From the IMG/VR virus record IMGVR_UViG_3300050821_011378, positions 1 through 52,039 of that record: a stretch of DNA of 52,039 bases, one strand, 5' to 3'. Position 1 is the first letter of the stretch, and each line of letters starts with the position of its first letter. Origin of the DNA: a virus. Of this stretch, positions 1 through 9,989 are shown in pieces. The notes under the pieces are model-generated. The model saw only the letters and a program-made list of their open reading frames with translations. It made no database searches and was not told the origin of the DNA. Both the position numbers and the translations under genes were made by a program.

Positions 1-59
1 AGTTCGGAATTATTTCGAAAAACGAAACACGCATTTCGCAGCGGTTCGACAGTGGTTCT

Positions 60-140
<81 letters not shown>

Positions 141-219
141 AGTGAACGACAGCTCGGTAAATACGGGCTGAAAGTGGGTTTTGACTCAGCGGGCGTGGAG
201 GGAGTAGAAAGGGGTCAAA

Positions 220-239
220 CTAGCACAATCGCTAGCACA
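220..239. repeat. Direct repeat CTAGCACA, two copies
   Basis: Two identical octamers CTAGCACA are separated by ATCG. They lie in the gene-free stretch between the tRNA fragment and the first minus-strand gene. They could be further protein-binding sites of the attachment region; nothing else supports a role. Confidence 0.35.
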
Positions 240-263
240 GAAGACTTGGTCCAGCAACATCAC

Positions 264-776
264 TCAACCTGCTGGCGTTCTGTAGGTTTGCTTCCAACGC
301 ACTATCATGAATTTTCCATTAGTCTTCTTAAGCACCCCGAGAAATTGATAAGTGGTGTCGTAGGAGTTTCCACTTTGAGGGTCACCATCTGTTCCTCCGC
401 CTAAATGGACATAGCCATAGTTGGCTCGTCCTGGATTCCAGTCGATGCGCTTGACTTCCAGCTCTTCCAGCACGTGCAGTTGCTGCAGATAGGCGATTAC
501 CTCTTCCGTGCTCGAATTTTGCAAGATAACTGTGCTGCCCCCAAAATGGCGTGGCCCGCCTCCCACATCCCATGGGTAGCGACCGATGCGGGCAAACAAA
601 AGCTTTGTTGAAAGGCGCTTCCAAACTTTCGAGTTTGTTACGCCGGATGCTGCTCGTTCCATGGAGGAAGGACTATAACTTTGAAACCTGCGCATTGGTC
701 TCCCGCGCTCTCCAAACAACAGCCTTTCCCAAAAGCTCACGTTTGTCCTTTCGTAGGATGGGTTGGCAGGAAGCAT
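264..776 (-). CDS. Hypothetical protein, 170 aa
   Basis: I do not recognise this protein. It is moderately basic, with an amphipathic stretch around residues 88-108 (STEEVIAYLQQLHVLEELEV) followed by a Gly-rich Tyr-containing segment and a C-terminal KFMIVRWKQTYR strand. A start at residue 28 or 39 (internal Met) is also possible because the annotated Met has no clear ribosome site. It is the last minus-strand gene before the attachment region and is separated from its upstream neighbour by about 60 nt. It may be a lysogeny-associated cargo gene. Confidence 0.5.
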   Translation of the reverse strand: MLPANPSYERTNVSFWERLLFGERGRPMRRFQSYSPSSMERAASGVTNSKVWKRLSTKLLFARIGRYPWDVGGGPRHFGGSTVILQNSSTEEVIAYLQQLHVLEELEVKRIDWNPGRANYGYVHLGGGTDGDPQSGNSYDTTYQFLGVLKKTNGKFMIVRWKQTYRTPAG

Positions 777-835
777 GAGGGATGACCTGTTCTCGTCAAG
801 AGCTTTCGGTGCGAACCTCGGAAAGACCTAGCAGC

Positions 836-1432
836 TCAGACAACAGGCTTCAGAATTCCGTTGAGAATCTGCCCACCGGCCGCGACCGGCCCCGCCGTGG
901 GGGCCACCGGCTGAAGGTTCTTCAGGCGCATTTGGGCAGCCATCCGCTGGGCGTCCGCACTGAACGTAGAACGGGGCATGACAGGCACAGGAGCCTCGCT
1001 GGGAGCGTTTGGCGCGGGGTTGGCGTCGTTGGTCGTCGGAGTTCCTACGGCTGCCATGGGGGCGGTCTGCGCTTGCCCGGTAGCCGCTGCAGGGGCTGTA
1101 TGGTCAAAGTATTGGGTAATGGGCTTGAGAACCTTCTCCAGCTCGTCAGCCTTGTCGGCCTTCTGCAGCTGGGCCACTGAAATCTTCTTGGGGTTGAACA
1201 GCACAGCTGCGACCTCGGGGTCGTGCGGGCGGTAGATACCCAGGCCCAGGCTATCGACCACCTGGGGATTGGTCGCTTCAGCCATGGCCGGAGGCGGCTG
1301 GAAACCCTTAAGGGCATAGACACCGTCGACCTTGCCGGAGGTCAGGTCTTGAAGGACGGGGAACTTCTGCACGAGTTGCGCCAGAGGATTCTGGGCGTCG
1401 CCGCCACCAAGGTCATTCAAGATTTGTCCCAT
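836..1432 (-). CDS. Small virion-region protein, 198 aa, unknown function
   Basis: This Ala/Pro-rich protein starts MGQILNDLGGG and has a charged helical middle (KKISVAQLQKADKADELEKV) and a long disordered-looking Ala/Pro/Thr linker. It begins exactly at a copy of the GTTGAC...ACACATC element, so it forms its own transcription unit at the far end of the virion block. Its composition resembles that of the neighbouring ejection proteins. It may be a minor internal virion protein, but no family was recognised. Confidence 0.6.
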   Translation of the reverse strand: MGQILNDLGGGDAQNPLAQLVQKFPVLQDLTSGKVDGVYALKGFQPPPAMAEATNPQVVDSLGLGIYRPHDPEVAAVLFNPKKISVAQLQKADKADELEKVLKPITQYFDHTAPAAATGQAQTAPMAAVGTPTTNDANPAPNAPSEAPVPVMPRSTFSADAQRMAAQMRLKNLQPVAPTAGPVAAGGQILNGILKPVV

Positions 1433-1468
1433 GCTATAAGATGTGTTGCCGCAGGTGGCAAGGTCAAC
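1430..1468 (-). promoter_or_regulatory. Late bipartite promoter-like element, copy 1
   Basis: On the minus strand it reads GTTGAC, 16 nt, ACACATCTTATAGC, then ATG. The gap is 16 nt here against 17 in most other copies. The ATG of the 198-aa gene follows directly. Confidence 0.6.
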
Positions 1469-1524
1469 TATTCAGTCATTTCCACGTTGCCGAAACAATG
1501 CGGGTTTCGGATGCTCTGAGACCA

Positions 1525-2192
1525 TGTCCACAATCATCAGATGGGCAAGAGTCGCCGCAGAGGCTTGTGGGGGTTGGTTTTCAATCATGAGCGGGGCATT
1601 GTCCATACCGTTCGTGTTTTTAGCGCTGTTCTGGGCGTCTCCCCGCTTCTATTTTGCCGCTCTGGCTTATCTGGCGATGGGGGCCTCGGCCATTGGGGCA
1701 GTTAGGAGGATTCATCTGCTGGTCGATTCCCACAAAAAAGAACTGGCTGAACGGCGCACCGCCTACGATAGAGAAAAACAAACGATTGAAGCACAGGTTG
1801 AATCTCTGAAAGAGCAGCTTGACGATAGAGCCAGCCGCTTGTCAGTAATCACGCGCCTTGGCGAGTTCAGGCTCGCTCTAGAGATTCGCAGAAGAGAAAT
1901 CAACAAATTGGGGGCTGTTGAATGGGAAAAACAAAGAGAAGACGGGCATGACATACAATGGATGTGCCTAATCCACGAAATTCAAGCGTATTTTGATGAC
2001 CACCCAGCCGAATTGGGGACGAACGCTTGGGCGGATTTTCTCTGCCGAGACAACATTGATAGAACACCAATCATCGGGGCTTGCGGAATGACGATTTACC
2101 ATGACCAATGGGAAAACCTGCAGCACGGAATAGCCCACAGCGAAAAAAATCTAGCAAAGATAGTTGACCAACTTCGCCGAAATAAAACCTGA
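1525..2192 (+). CDS. Membrane-anchored coiled-coil protein, 222 aa
   Basis: Two hydrophobic segments near residues 22-60 (SIPFVFLALFWAS and a following FAALAYLAMGASAIGAV) are followed by a charged helical region rich in Glu/Arg/Lys that should form a coiled coil (about residues 68-125), then a globular C-terminus. It lies on the plus strand between minus-strand virion genes, the usual placing of a moron gene expressed on its own. A hairpin CCGAAAC/GTTTCGG lies just upstream. No family was recognised. Roles in superinfection exclusion or envelope modification would fit the layout but are not shown by sequence. Confidence 0.6.
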
Positions 2193-2210
2193 TTTGCGTA
2201 ACACTGCCAA

Positions 2211-5200
2211 CTATTCGGCCAAGGCTTTCTGCTTGTCGTCCCTGCGACCGATTTTGATTTGGGACCAGTCTGTGGCGCGCCTGGACGCCTTGATGTCGGC
2301 CGGAGAAAAAACCTCAGTGCCTCTCGCTGGCATGAACTGCTGAGCCGCCTTGTAGACGCCCTCATGAGTAGTCTCGCTGCCTTTGGCTTTGTCCCAGAGC
2401 CAATGATGCATAACGTGCAGGTAGGCTTCTTCGGGGATTGCCTTGGCCTCCGGCGACTTCTCGCGAACCTCCATCAGCCGTTTGACAATTCTGTCCTTCA
2501 GGATGTCCAGCGAACCGGGTTCGTGCTTAATAGCATCCACCAGAGCCTTCTTCGCTGGCGCGACATGCTTGATGTTGCCTTTGCCGGTGAGCCAGTAATT
2601 AATCTCGACTGCGTCAAGCGTCAGGTCGCCACCGAAACCCAGGATGTGCGAAATGAACGGCGCTTTAGCTGGACCAATGCCGCGCAGCTGCTGGACTGCT
2701 TCCATCAGCTTGGGACCGTCGCCCTTCGCAGCGTTGATGTTATTCAGCACTTCGCCAAGGTTCGCCATTGAAGCTTCGCCCTCCTTCATGGAGAGCCTGC
2801 GCACGCGGCCGGTCGCTGTCGGGTTACCCTGCTCATCTCTGAGCACAGCGCGGCTGCTCGGGTCAGTCTCATAGATAGGTCTCTCAGTAGACTCGCCCGG
2901 CTTCATCAGCATGCCAGAGTAAAAAATGCGGTCGTCTCCAAACGCTTTACGGACCTTTGCTAAACCTTCCCAATCCTTAGCGTCGTATTTTCCAGCGTCG
3001 ACGTTGTCGAGCGCCTTCTTACCCTCCGCAGTGCCCAACCACCAAGCTGCCGCTTCCTCCGGCCGGATTTTATCGCCGCTCAGGAACGACTTGTCAGGAT
3101 TAAAGCCGGGCACGCTCTCCTGCAGCTTTGAGAGCCTGATGGAGTCGCTGCCCTGGCTGGCAACCGTGATTGCATACGCCTTGGCGAGGTCCCGCGCAGA
3201 AACTTTCCCTTCCTTGAGCACCTCGCGCCGGTCGCCCAGGAAATTGACAACGCCGTTAAGGTATTTTGGATAGGCCCCTAACGCCTTTACGGCATCATCT
3301 GCGGTAATCATGCGAGCCCTGCGGACCTTTTGCCGGAGAGAATCTGCGAGAGAAACCTCCTCGGCCTTCGCTCCTTTGGCGGGCATGAACTGGAGGGACA
3401 GCTGCTCCATCTTGTCGAGCTTGGGCATCACCGTCATCAGCGGTTGCGCGCCCACCTGCCCAGGGGCTTGATAAATGCGTTGGTCGCTCGTCAGGTTCGA
3501 GATGTGGTGCTCGTCGTTCAGGAACCCAATCGCTTTGCCCTCGACCGTCCACGGGTATGAAAAATGGAAGTCAGTCTTCTCTGGCGTCTGGTCCTTCGGA
3601 ATTTCAATCAGGCCGACGATTGAACCGGTGGGTAAATCGTGCAGGCCTGGGTCACGGATGTCTCTCGCGATGCTCGGCACGTCAATGCCCAGCTTCTGAG
3701 CGTCCTTCCAGTTAATCGGAAGCGTGCGCTGGTTTGCTCTCTCCATCAAATGCTTTGCCGCCTCGAAGTTGAACTCCTTATTGCGAGTGGCGTCACCAAA
3801 CTGGCCCAGCGTTTTGATTTTTTGGAAGAGTGCGAGATTGTCATCAGTGACGAGCTTCGACTTGGTTTCGCCCAGGCGAGAAAAAATCTCCTTGATGTGA
3901 GCATCGGCCTTTCTCTTGCTGACAGCGCCAGCATCGACGGCAGCCTTGAGCGCTTGGTAGTAGGCTACAAGTCCGGTGGGAGAATTCATGTGGTTGTTCG
4001 CCCCGAGCACGGTCAATGCCGCAATGGCTGAGTCGCCATCACCGGCCACTTGGCGCACGCGAGTCAGGAAGCGCCTCGCAGCGCCCTGGTCAGCGAAGGC
4101 CCAGCCGCCATCCTTGTAGATGTGCATGAAGCCACGGCCGCCCTGCCCTGCAATCTCCATCGGCTCCTTAGCTCCTACGGGGCCGACTTCCATTTGACCA
4201 ACACCCATGCGGTCAGTCGTGAGCACGAAGAGCGGCTTGCCGATGTAGTCCTTCAGGTCCACGCCCTTGGCGGGCATGAACTGCGTCATTACCCGCTCGT
4301 CCAGGCGCAGCTTGCCTTCAGCGTCGGTCGTGCCGATTAGGTCGACCGGCGTCTTCTGATACATCATGACGATTTTGCGCGTGCCGTTCTCTGCGCTCAT
4401 CAGCACGCCATCGAACCCAGCCTTCTGAATCGCCTTGTCGTTCGCTTTCGCAGGCCAGTCTTTGAAGAAGCCCAGCGGGTCCTCGCCGGTCGCATCATAA
4501 ATTCGTTTACCATCGATGGTCGCCGAGTAGGCAGCTCGGTTGCCGAACTTCTTGACATCGTTGCCGACCTCAGAGCCCTCGACGTAGAAAAAGGAACGCT
4601 TCGGGTTGGGCTCCCAAGAGGCTCCGGTGCTGTTCAATTTCATGAACGCGGGGTCGACCTCTTTCAGACCTTCTCCTGCGCCGGAGAAGTGAACTGCTTT
4701 AATTGGCTCGCCTACGCTGTGTGCTTGGTTCGCTTTGCTGATTGCTCTCCTGCGAACCGGCACCTCACCAGCGGGCTTCTGCGGTTTCACCTCATACTTG
4801 CTCCAATCGGTATCCTTCCATGGGTCCTCTTTGTCCAGGTCGGGCATGCCACTATTCGCTGGCATGAACTGTTGCGCAGTGTCACCGGCTTTGCGCCTCA
4901 TCAGGCGCTCAACCGCTGAGAGCTGACCCCGGAGGCTTTCGACCCGAGACAAGTAGTTGCTCCGGTCAAATTCCGTCGACCCGGTATCCGCTGTCGCCTC
5001 TGCTCGGTCGATTTGCTCTTGGAGCCAAGCGTGTTTTTTAAGCAGCTCTTCCACAGTCCGAGGCTGCTCCAACTCACCTTGTAGCTCCTGGGCGTAACCG
5101 TCCGCGTGACTCGCCTCCAACAGGTCTCCACGATAAACCTGGGTGTCTTGTTGCCCGCTCTTTCGCCGAAGCTCGACTTGTTTGGAAAGCTTATCAGCGA

Positions 5201-8200
5201 GTCGAAACTTGCGAGAGACTGCGGAACGAATCTCCTCCGGGTTGATTTTATCAGTCTCGTCCTTTGCGAAGCCCATCTCCTTCTGCTCGGCGGGCATGAA
5301 CTGTTGCGCTTCACCCTGCTGCTTAGCAAACCGCTGGCTCTCCAGGCTGGCGTCCTCTTCAGGCCCAGCGTGGTATTGGCCCAGTTCCAGGGCTCTATCG
5401 AAAGCCTGCTCGCGGTTTAAAAACTCGCCGCTGTTGGTAGTGAAGCCCTCGGTCAAATTCGGGTGAGAGTTCCAAGCATCGAGCGCAATTTCCTGTGGGT
5501 AGTTTCCCATCTCGTCGGGCTTGAGGCCCTTCTTGTCAGCGAGCGCTTCGAGCGTCGCAAAGGCGTGCATCGAGCCTTCGTAAACTTTGCCGGTCTCCTC
5601 GTCGCGGATAGCTGCGGTCTTAACCGCACGCGGCTCTTTGCTCGGCATGAAGGCAATGCCGCTGAGTTCGTCCTGCGCCTGGGAGAGTCGAGCGTGCTCC
5701 GGGATTTTACTCTTCACTGGCTCGCCTGTGCCGCCGGTCGGAATCTCTTCACCTTTGCGAGCGTCCCAGATTGCTTTCTGGTTGTATCGCTGTCCCAACG
5801 CCTCGGCGAGTTTGCGGTCGGCCGTGCTGACGACGACGTCGACATAGGTCTTACCATCGTTGCGCCAAGTGCCGAGTGAGTTGCCCGGCTGCTTCAGCAA
5901 ATCGCTGTTGGCCTTTAAAAAGTCAGCCAGCTGCTCCTTTGTCGGGTCACCGTGGACAATCTTGGTGCGCTCCGGGTAAATCGAAACCACGTAGGAGTCC
6001 TCGTCGGCTCCGGCAAACTTGCCGGTGCGTGGGTCGAAAGTTGCACCACCATTTTCGAGCGTGGAGTGGACAATCCTACGAGCGTCTTCGTCACTCAGCC
6101 CCATGCGGGGGTTGTCTCGGGCCGAAGCGGGGGCTTCACCACGGCCCGGCATAAACGCGACCATTTTGACGTTATCGCCAAACTCATGTCGGATTGCGTT
6201 GTAGACTCCTGTGGGGATGTCATCTACGGTGGGCTCATGGTCAAGGCGGTCTCTTACCCTGGCCGGGAAGGCTACTGACACCTGATTTTTCTCGAAGTCG
6301 TATCGCCCTTTGAAGGTCTTGTCTGCAACTTCGTGACTGAAGGCCATGCCGTGAGTTTTGTCGGCTCCTACTGCCTCAATGCTGCGGGAATACTGGTTAT
6401 AAATCCAAGTGCGGTCATGCTTATTTACCTCGCCTTCCTCGCCATCCCGCACACCATGGCCGATTGCGAAATACTTCTCTGCCTCCTCATACGCAGCTTC
6501 CTGCTCAGAGTCGGTCATGTCCGAGAAAGCTTTGCGTTTTGGTTTCACCTCAGGCCCAGTGTCGAAGAGCCTCTCTTGGCGCTCCTCCCGCTTGGGCATG
6601 AACCCTGCGGCCGTGACGTCGGTAGCAGTGGGCGAAAGTTTGATGTCCGGCCGAGGCGTAGCTGATTTAATCTCCTTCGCGTTGACCCACTCGTGCGCCT
6701 CAGTCAGCTTCGAGGTGTCGACGCCTGCCTCCTGCATTTCAACGCGCAGCGGGTTGTAGTCACTAATGTTGACGTTCGGGTAATCCTTGTAAGTTTTCTT
6801 GGGCTTGACCTCGATGCCAGCCCGGTCGTTCATGCTGGCGATTTGCTTCGCACGCACTTGGATTGGCACCGTGCCTTTATTCGCTCGCGCAGTCTCCGGT
6901 GGGTCTTCACCCATCAGGAGGTTCAAAAAATTCGTCTTCTCTTTGCTGAGCTTTACTGGCGTGTAGTCGGGGTTCTCGTCGGGAATGAAGCCCTGAGGGT
7001 TAGCGGGCCGGTTGAGCTTCTCGCCGTCGCCCCGGTAACCGTTGTCCTGGTTCTCGGTGTATGCTTTCAGGTCAGCAGCCAGCTCGGCCGAGTTCTTGTA
7101 GGGGATTAAAGGCGCAGCCTTGGGGTCGTTCGCGAGCGTCTCATAATTGGAGAGCACCTTGTCGCCAGACCAAAACTGCAGCTGCACGTCGCCGTTCTTC
7201 AGCGTGCGGGCATCCAGAGGAATTGACGCAAGCTTGCTGGCCAAGTCGCGCAGCTCAGGATTATTCCTGGCAGCCTCGACGTCTGCTCGACGCGGGGCTC
7301 TGTCCATTGAACCGGCTTCGTTCTTCGCCGCGTTGTAGACAACGTCGTGCGGAGTGCGCAAATTCGAGAGCAACGTCTGCACTGCTTGCTTCTGTTCCGG
7401 CGCGAGAGTTTTGCTCGCTTCGACAGCAGCTTGAACTTCCCGCACACGAGCATTAGCCGGAGCACGAGACTCCCCTTGAAATTTCTTGTAATCGGCTTCA
7501 CCTTTGCCACGCAGGTTAGGCACTGAGGCGTTCGCCTCTGCTGCAGTGACTGTCGGAGCTGCTGGCGCGGCAGGAGTTTCTTCCTGAGGAGGAACACTCG
7601 CCGTGGCTTCTTCTGGCAGAGTAAAAGCTGGCTCTGCTTGCGGCCGGTTACCAAACATCGCCTTGTCTTGAACCTGCAGTTCGGCCGGAGGAACTGTCGC
7701 TAACCCAAGAGGCGCTCCAGGCTCTGCGCCACCGGGCTTAACGGTCGGCTCAAGCAACTCGGCCGGAGGTGCGGTGGCAAGTCCCGGAGCAGCGGGCTCC
7801 GCAGCCTGAGCAGTTGGTTGCTCAGGCGCAGCCATCGAGTCCAGCGCTTCAGGAGTAATCGAGCCTTGGAGACCGTTAAGCGCCTTGTTGACTTCCGGGT
7901 CACTCAGCCACCGGTCTATAACCTTCTGTCCGACGTGAGCAGCGAGCGGTGACTGCTTAGTCCCAAAGCGAGTAACATTGTTTGCAGCGCCGGGCTCTGC
8001 TACGCCACCTTTGTAAAGTCCGAGGCGTTCCGCAGTCCTCGCCAGCACACCAATGGCGGTTTTCTTCAGACCAGGGGGAACATTTTTGAAATCTGCTGTG
8101 TCGAGCAGCCCGCTGAAAACTTCGGCCCGAAGCTCGGCTTGAAGACTCTCGGGAGTCATCGCTGCGCGCTGCGCGTCTGTTAGGCCACCCTGACTGAGGT

Positions 8201-9989
8201 AATGCTGGTTGAACTGGTCCTGGAACCCTGCAGTGGTTTTGTCAATCGCTGCACGCTCCTCCGGTGTCGCGATGAATTTGTCGATGAAGTGTCCTGGCTC
8301 ATGGGTAAGAGATTTTACACTGTCGCCGTTCAGCACCCACACCAGCGTTGGCTGACCATCAATCTTTACCGGGAATGCACCCTCTTTGCCTTCAAGGCCA
8401 ATCGTCTTTGCAAAGTCAGGAGAAACTAGGTAGGCCTCCTGGCCATTGGCGGCCATTGCTGCACGCGCCCGGTTGAGCAGGTTTGCGTCGTAGGGGTCAG
8501 TCTGCTTCAGAGTGTCGAGAGACTGCTGGTGCTCCGCTTCGAGCGTAGGGTTTGTGTCGAGTTTGAAATCTGAAACAGGGGACAAGCTGCCGGGCTCGAA
8601 GTGCGCTGCGACCACATGCTGGGCTGCTCGAAAAGTTGCCTGCTTGCTCGCATTCCAGCCCTCACCAGCCAAAGCACCAGCGGCACCGAAGCCCATCGTG
8701 GAACCGAGGATGTCTGCGCGCTCCTGGGCAGTGTCGCCGCCCTGCGAGAGCACTGCACCAATCGGCGCTGCATGAAGAGCGCCTTTGCCAGCGGTCGACG
8801 CAGCGTCGAGTAGCGGCCCATAAAAATTCTCGTTGCCGATTGCACCGGCAACTTTGCTTACTGCTTTCGCAGCATTCTTCACTACTGCGGGAGCCGCGAG
8901 CGTCGCAGCGACTGCAGGAGCGGACTTAGAAAGCGCTCCCACGCCCATACCCAGCACGCCTGTCTTCAGCATGTCCACCTTCTCGGCAGCCTTCGCCGTC
9001 GAGTCCGCGACGGTCTTAACTACAGAAGTAGTTTTTGCAATGAAAGCGTCAGCGGCTTGGCGAGTGACCGACTTGGCGACCACTTGTCCAGCCTTGTTCA
9101 AAACATTGAACCCACCAGCGACCTTGGTTGCCGACAAGCCGGAGAGAGACCCGGCCCACATCATTGGGTCTTCAATGTTGGAAAGGCTCTGGACCAGCTC
9201 GGGGTCTATCTCGATGCCCTTCTTCGCCACCGAAGCGGCATCCGTCCCCATGAATTCCGCAACAGGTCCCTCGCCCTGGGCGATTTTATTTTGCTGGTCA
9301 ACGCGGGCAGCCGCGTCAAAAAATCGAGTCTTCGGGTCTTTCGCAGCCTCCGGGGGCTTGGCTCCGATTAGCTTGGAGAACCAAGCCTCAGCTTTGGTTT
9401 GGGCCTCATTGAGGCTGTCACCAATGCCAGTGACAAGGTTTGCTGTCTTGGTGGTCCCGTGCTCTAACCCGGAGACGAGTGCCGCCCTAGCCGCGTCGGC
9501 TTGATACTGTTCATTAGCGTCCGAAGCATCGGGTTTGAAAACCTTTGAGCCTGCCAGCAGCTCTTGGCGAGTCGGGAGTGCCAGAGAGACTTCGCCCGCG
9601 AGCTTGCCGACGTCTCCGGCCAGTGAAGGAATGCTGGTAATTGTGTTCCAAACCGCACCGGCCACTTGGCCCAGGGACATCGACTTGTTGTGCTGGATGT
9701 CGTGCACCTGGACGAGCTTGTCGACCTGCTCAGGCGACAAGACCTTGTTTGGGTTTTTGAGCCCTGCGTAGAGGGCCGGACCATTGAAAGAGTTGTCGTC
9801 CGCGAGCTGCTGGGCAGTCTTGGAGTCGATGTTAGAGAGGGCGTCGTCAGTCTGCTTAGCCTCTCCTGGGAGGACAAACGGCTGGGACTGAGCGTTTAAA
9901 CGCGCATCCTGGGGAAGCTGAAAGTCAGAGTCAGGTGCCGGGGCGGTCGCCCTAGCCTCGGCCGGAAGTTCAAATGCAGTGTTACCCAT
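2211..9989 (-). CDS. Giant polyvalent protein, 2,592 aa, with metallopeptidase, ART-like and HhH modules
   Basis: A single uninterrupted reading frame encodes a modular protein of the polyvalent-protein type (Iyer and colleagues' term for multi-enzyme phage proteins delivered with DNA). The N-terminus carries a repeated FxLPxxA motif (FELPAEA, FQLPQDA, FVLPGEA, and FTLPEEA near residue 788). A zincin signature HEPGH lies at residues 563-567. Nine F(M/I)P motifs at residues 1001, 1130, 1279, 1447, 1564, 1708, 1904, 2201 and 2552 separate globular segments. Residues about 1763-1865 (KAVHFSG ... GFDGVL) resemble polyvalent ADP-ribosyltransferase domains. Residues about 2430-2465 (LRGIGPAKAPF, then LTLDAVEINYW) resemble a HhH-GPD fold with the catalytic-Asp position kept. 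It sits with ejection-protein genes and starts at a late element. It is probably packaged and injected; individual activities are inferred. Confidence 0.8.
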   Translation of the reverse strand: MGNTAFELPAEARATAPAPDSDFQLPQDARLNAQSQPFVLPGEAKQTDDALSNIDSKTAQQLADDNSFNGPALYAGLKNPNKVLSPEQVDKLVQVHDIQHNKSMSLGQVAGAVWNTITSIPSLAGDVGKLAGEVSLALPTRQELLAGSKVFKPDASDANEQYQADAARAALVSGLEHGTTKTANLVTGIGDSLNEAQTKAEAWFSKLIGAKPPEAAKDPKTRFFDAAARVDQQNKIAQGEGPVAEFMGTDAASVAKKGIEIDPELVQSLSNIEDPMMWAGSLSGLSATKVAGGFNVLNKAGQVVAKSVTRQAADAFIAKTTSVVKTVADSTAKAAEKVDMLKTGVLGMGVGALSKSAPAVAATLAAPAVVKNAAKAVSKVAGAIGNENFYGPLLDAASTAGKGALHAAPIGAVLSQGGDTAQERADILGSTMGFGAAGALAGEGWNASKQATFRAAQHVVAAHFEPGSLSPVSDFKLDTNPTLEAEHQQSLDTLKQTDPYDANLLNRARAAMAANGQEAYLVSPDFAKTIGLEGKEGAFPVKIDGQPTLVWVLNGDSVKSLTHEPGHFIDKFIATPEERAAIDKTTAGFQDQFNQHYLSQGGLTDAQRAAMTPESLQAELRAEVFSGLLDTADFKNVPPGLKKTAIGVLARTAERLGLYKGGVAEPGAANNVTRFGTKQSPLAAHVGQKVIDRWLSDPEVNKALNGLQGSITPEALDSMAAPEQPTAQAAEPAAPGLATAPPAELLEPTVKPGGAEPGAPLGLATVPPAELQVQDKAMFGNRPQAEPAFTLPEEATASVPPQEETPAAPAAPTVTAAEANASVPNLRGKGEADYKKFQGESRAPANARVREVQAAVEASKTLAPEQKQAVQTLLSNLRTPHDVVYNAAKNEAGSMDRAPRRADVEAARNNPELRDLASKLASIPLDARTLKNGDVQLQFWSGDKVLSNYETLANDPKAAPLIPYKNSAELAADLKAYTENQDNGYRGDGEKLNRPANPQGFIPDENPDYTPVKLSKEKTNFLNLLMGEDPPETARANKGTVPIQVRAKQIASMNDRAGIEVKPKKTYKDYPNVNISDYNPLRVEMQEAGVDTSKLTEAHEWVNAKEIKSATPRPDIKLSPTATDVTAAGFMPKREERQERLFDTGPEVKPKRKAFSDMTDSEQEAAYEEAEKYFAIGHGVRDGEEGEVNKHDRTWIYNQYSRSIEAVGADKTHGMAFSHEVADKTFKGRYDFEKNQVSVAFPARVRDRLDHEPTVDDIPTGVYNAIRHEFGDNVKMVAFMPGRGEAPASARDNPRMGLSDEDARRIVHSTLENGGATFDPRTGKFAGADEDSYVVSIYPERTKIVHGDPTKEQLADFLKANSDLLKQPGNSLGTWRNDGKTYVDVVVSTADRKLAEALGQRYNQKAIWDARKGEEIPTGGTGEPVKSKIPEHARLSQAQDELSGIAFMPSKEPRAVKTAAIRDEETGKVYEGSMHAFATLEALADKKGLKPDEMGNYPQEIALDAWNSHPNLTEGFTTNSGEFLNREQAFDRALELGQYHAGPEEDASLESQRFAKQQGEAQQFMPAEQKEMGFAKDETDKINPEEIRSAVSRKFRLADKLSKQVELRRKSGQQDTQVYRGDLLEASHADGYAQELQGELEQPRTVEELLKKHAWLQEQIDRAEATADTGSTEFDRSNYLSRVESLRGQLSAVERLMRRKAGDTAQQFMPANSGMPDLDKEDPWKDTDWSKYEVKPQKPAGEVPVRRRAISKANQAHSVGEPIKAVHFSGAGEGLKEVDPAFMKLNSTGASWEPNPKRSFFYVEGSEVGNDVKKFGNRAAYSATIDGKRIYDATGEDPLGFFKDWPAKANDKAIQKAGFDGVLMSAENGTRKIVMMYQKTPVDLIGTTDAEGKLRLDERVMTQFMPAKGVDLKDYIGKPLFVLTTDRMGVGQMEVGPVGAKEPMEIAGQGGRGFMHIYKDGGWAFADQGAARRFLTRVRQVAGDGDSAIAALTVLGANNHMNSPTGLVAYYQALKAAVDAGAVSKRKADAHIKEIFSRLGETKSKLVTDDNLALFQKIKTLGQFGDATRNKEFNFEAAKHLMERANQRTLPINWKDAQKLGIDVPSIARDIRDPGLHDLPTGSIVGLIEIPKDQTPEKTDFHFSYPWTVEGKAIGFLNDEHHISNLTSDQRIYQAPGQVGAQPLMTVMPKLDKMEQLSLQFMPAKGAKAEEVSLADSLRQKVRRARMITADDAVKALGAYPKYLNGVVNFLGDRREVLKEGKVSARDLAKAYAITVASQGSDSIRLSKLQESVPGFNPDKSFLSGDKIRPEEAAAWWLGTAEGKKALDNVDAGKYDAKDWEGLAKVRKAFGDDRIFYSGMLMKPGESTERPIYETDPSSRAVLRDEQGNPTATGRVRRLSMKEGEASMANLGEVLNNINAAKGDGPKLMEAVQQLRGIGPAKAPFISHILGFGGDLTLDAVEINYWLTGKGNIKHVAPAKKALVDAIKHEPGSLDILKDRIVKRLMEVREKSPEAKAIPEEAYLHVMHHWLWDKAKGSETTHEGVYKAAQQFMPARGTEVFSPADIKASRRATDWSQIKIGRRDDKQKALAE
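9892..9903. repeat. Palindrome GCGTTTAAACGC, one of seven GTTTAAAC sites
   Basis: The eight-base palindrome GTTTAAAC occurs at 9894, 13291, 17935, 26371, 35744, 41565 and 49213. Three sites extend to the full 12-base palindrome GCGTTTAAACGC. Sites occur in both coding and junction positions; the one at 26371 contains the portal stop codon. Fewer than one site would be expected by chance at this GC content. Confidence 0.5.

Noticed and set aside
8833-9504. Long plus-strand frames opposite the polyvalent gene
   Set aside because: They are Ala/Ser/Arg-rich antisense shadows of a high-GC coding region with no motif or ribosome site.
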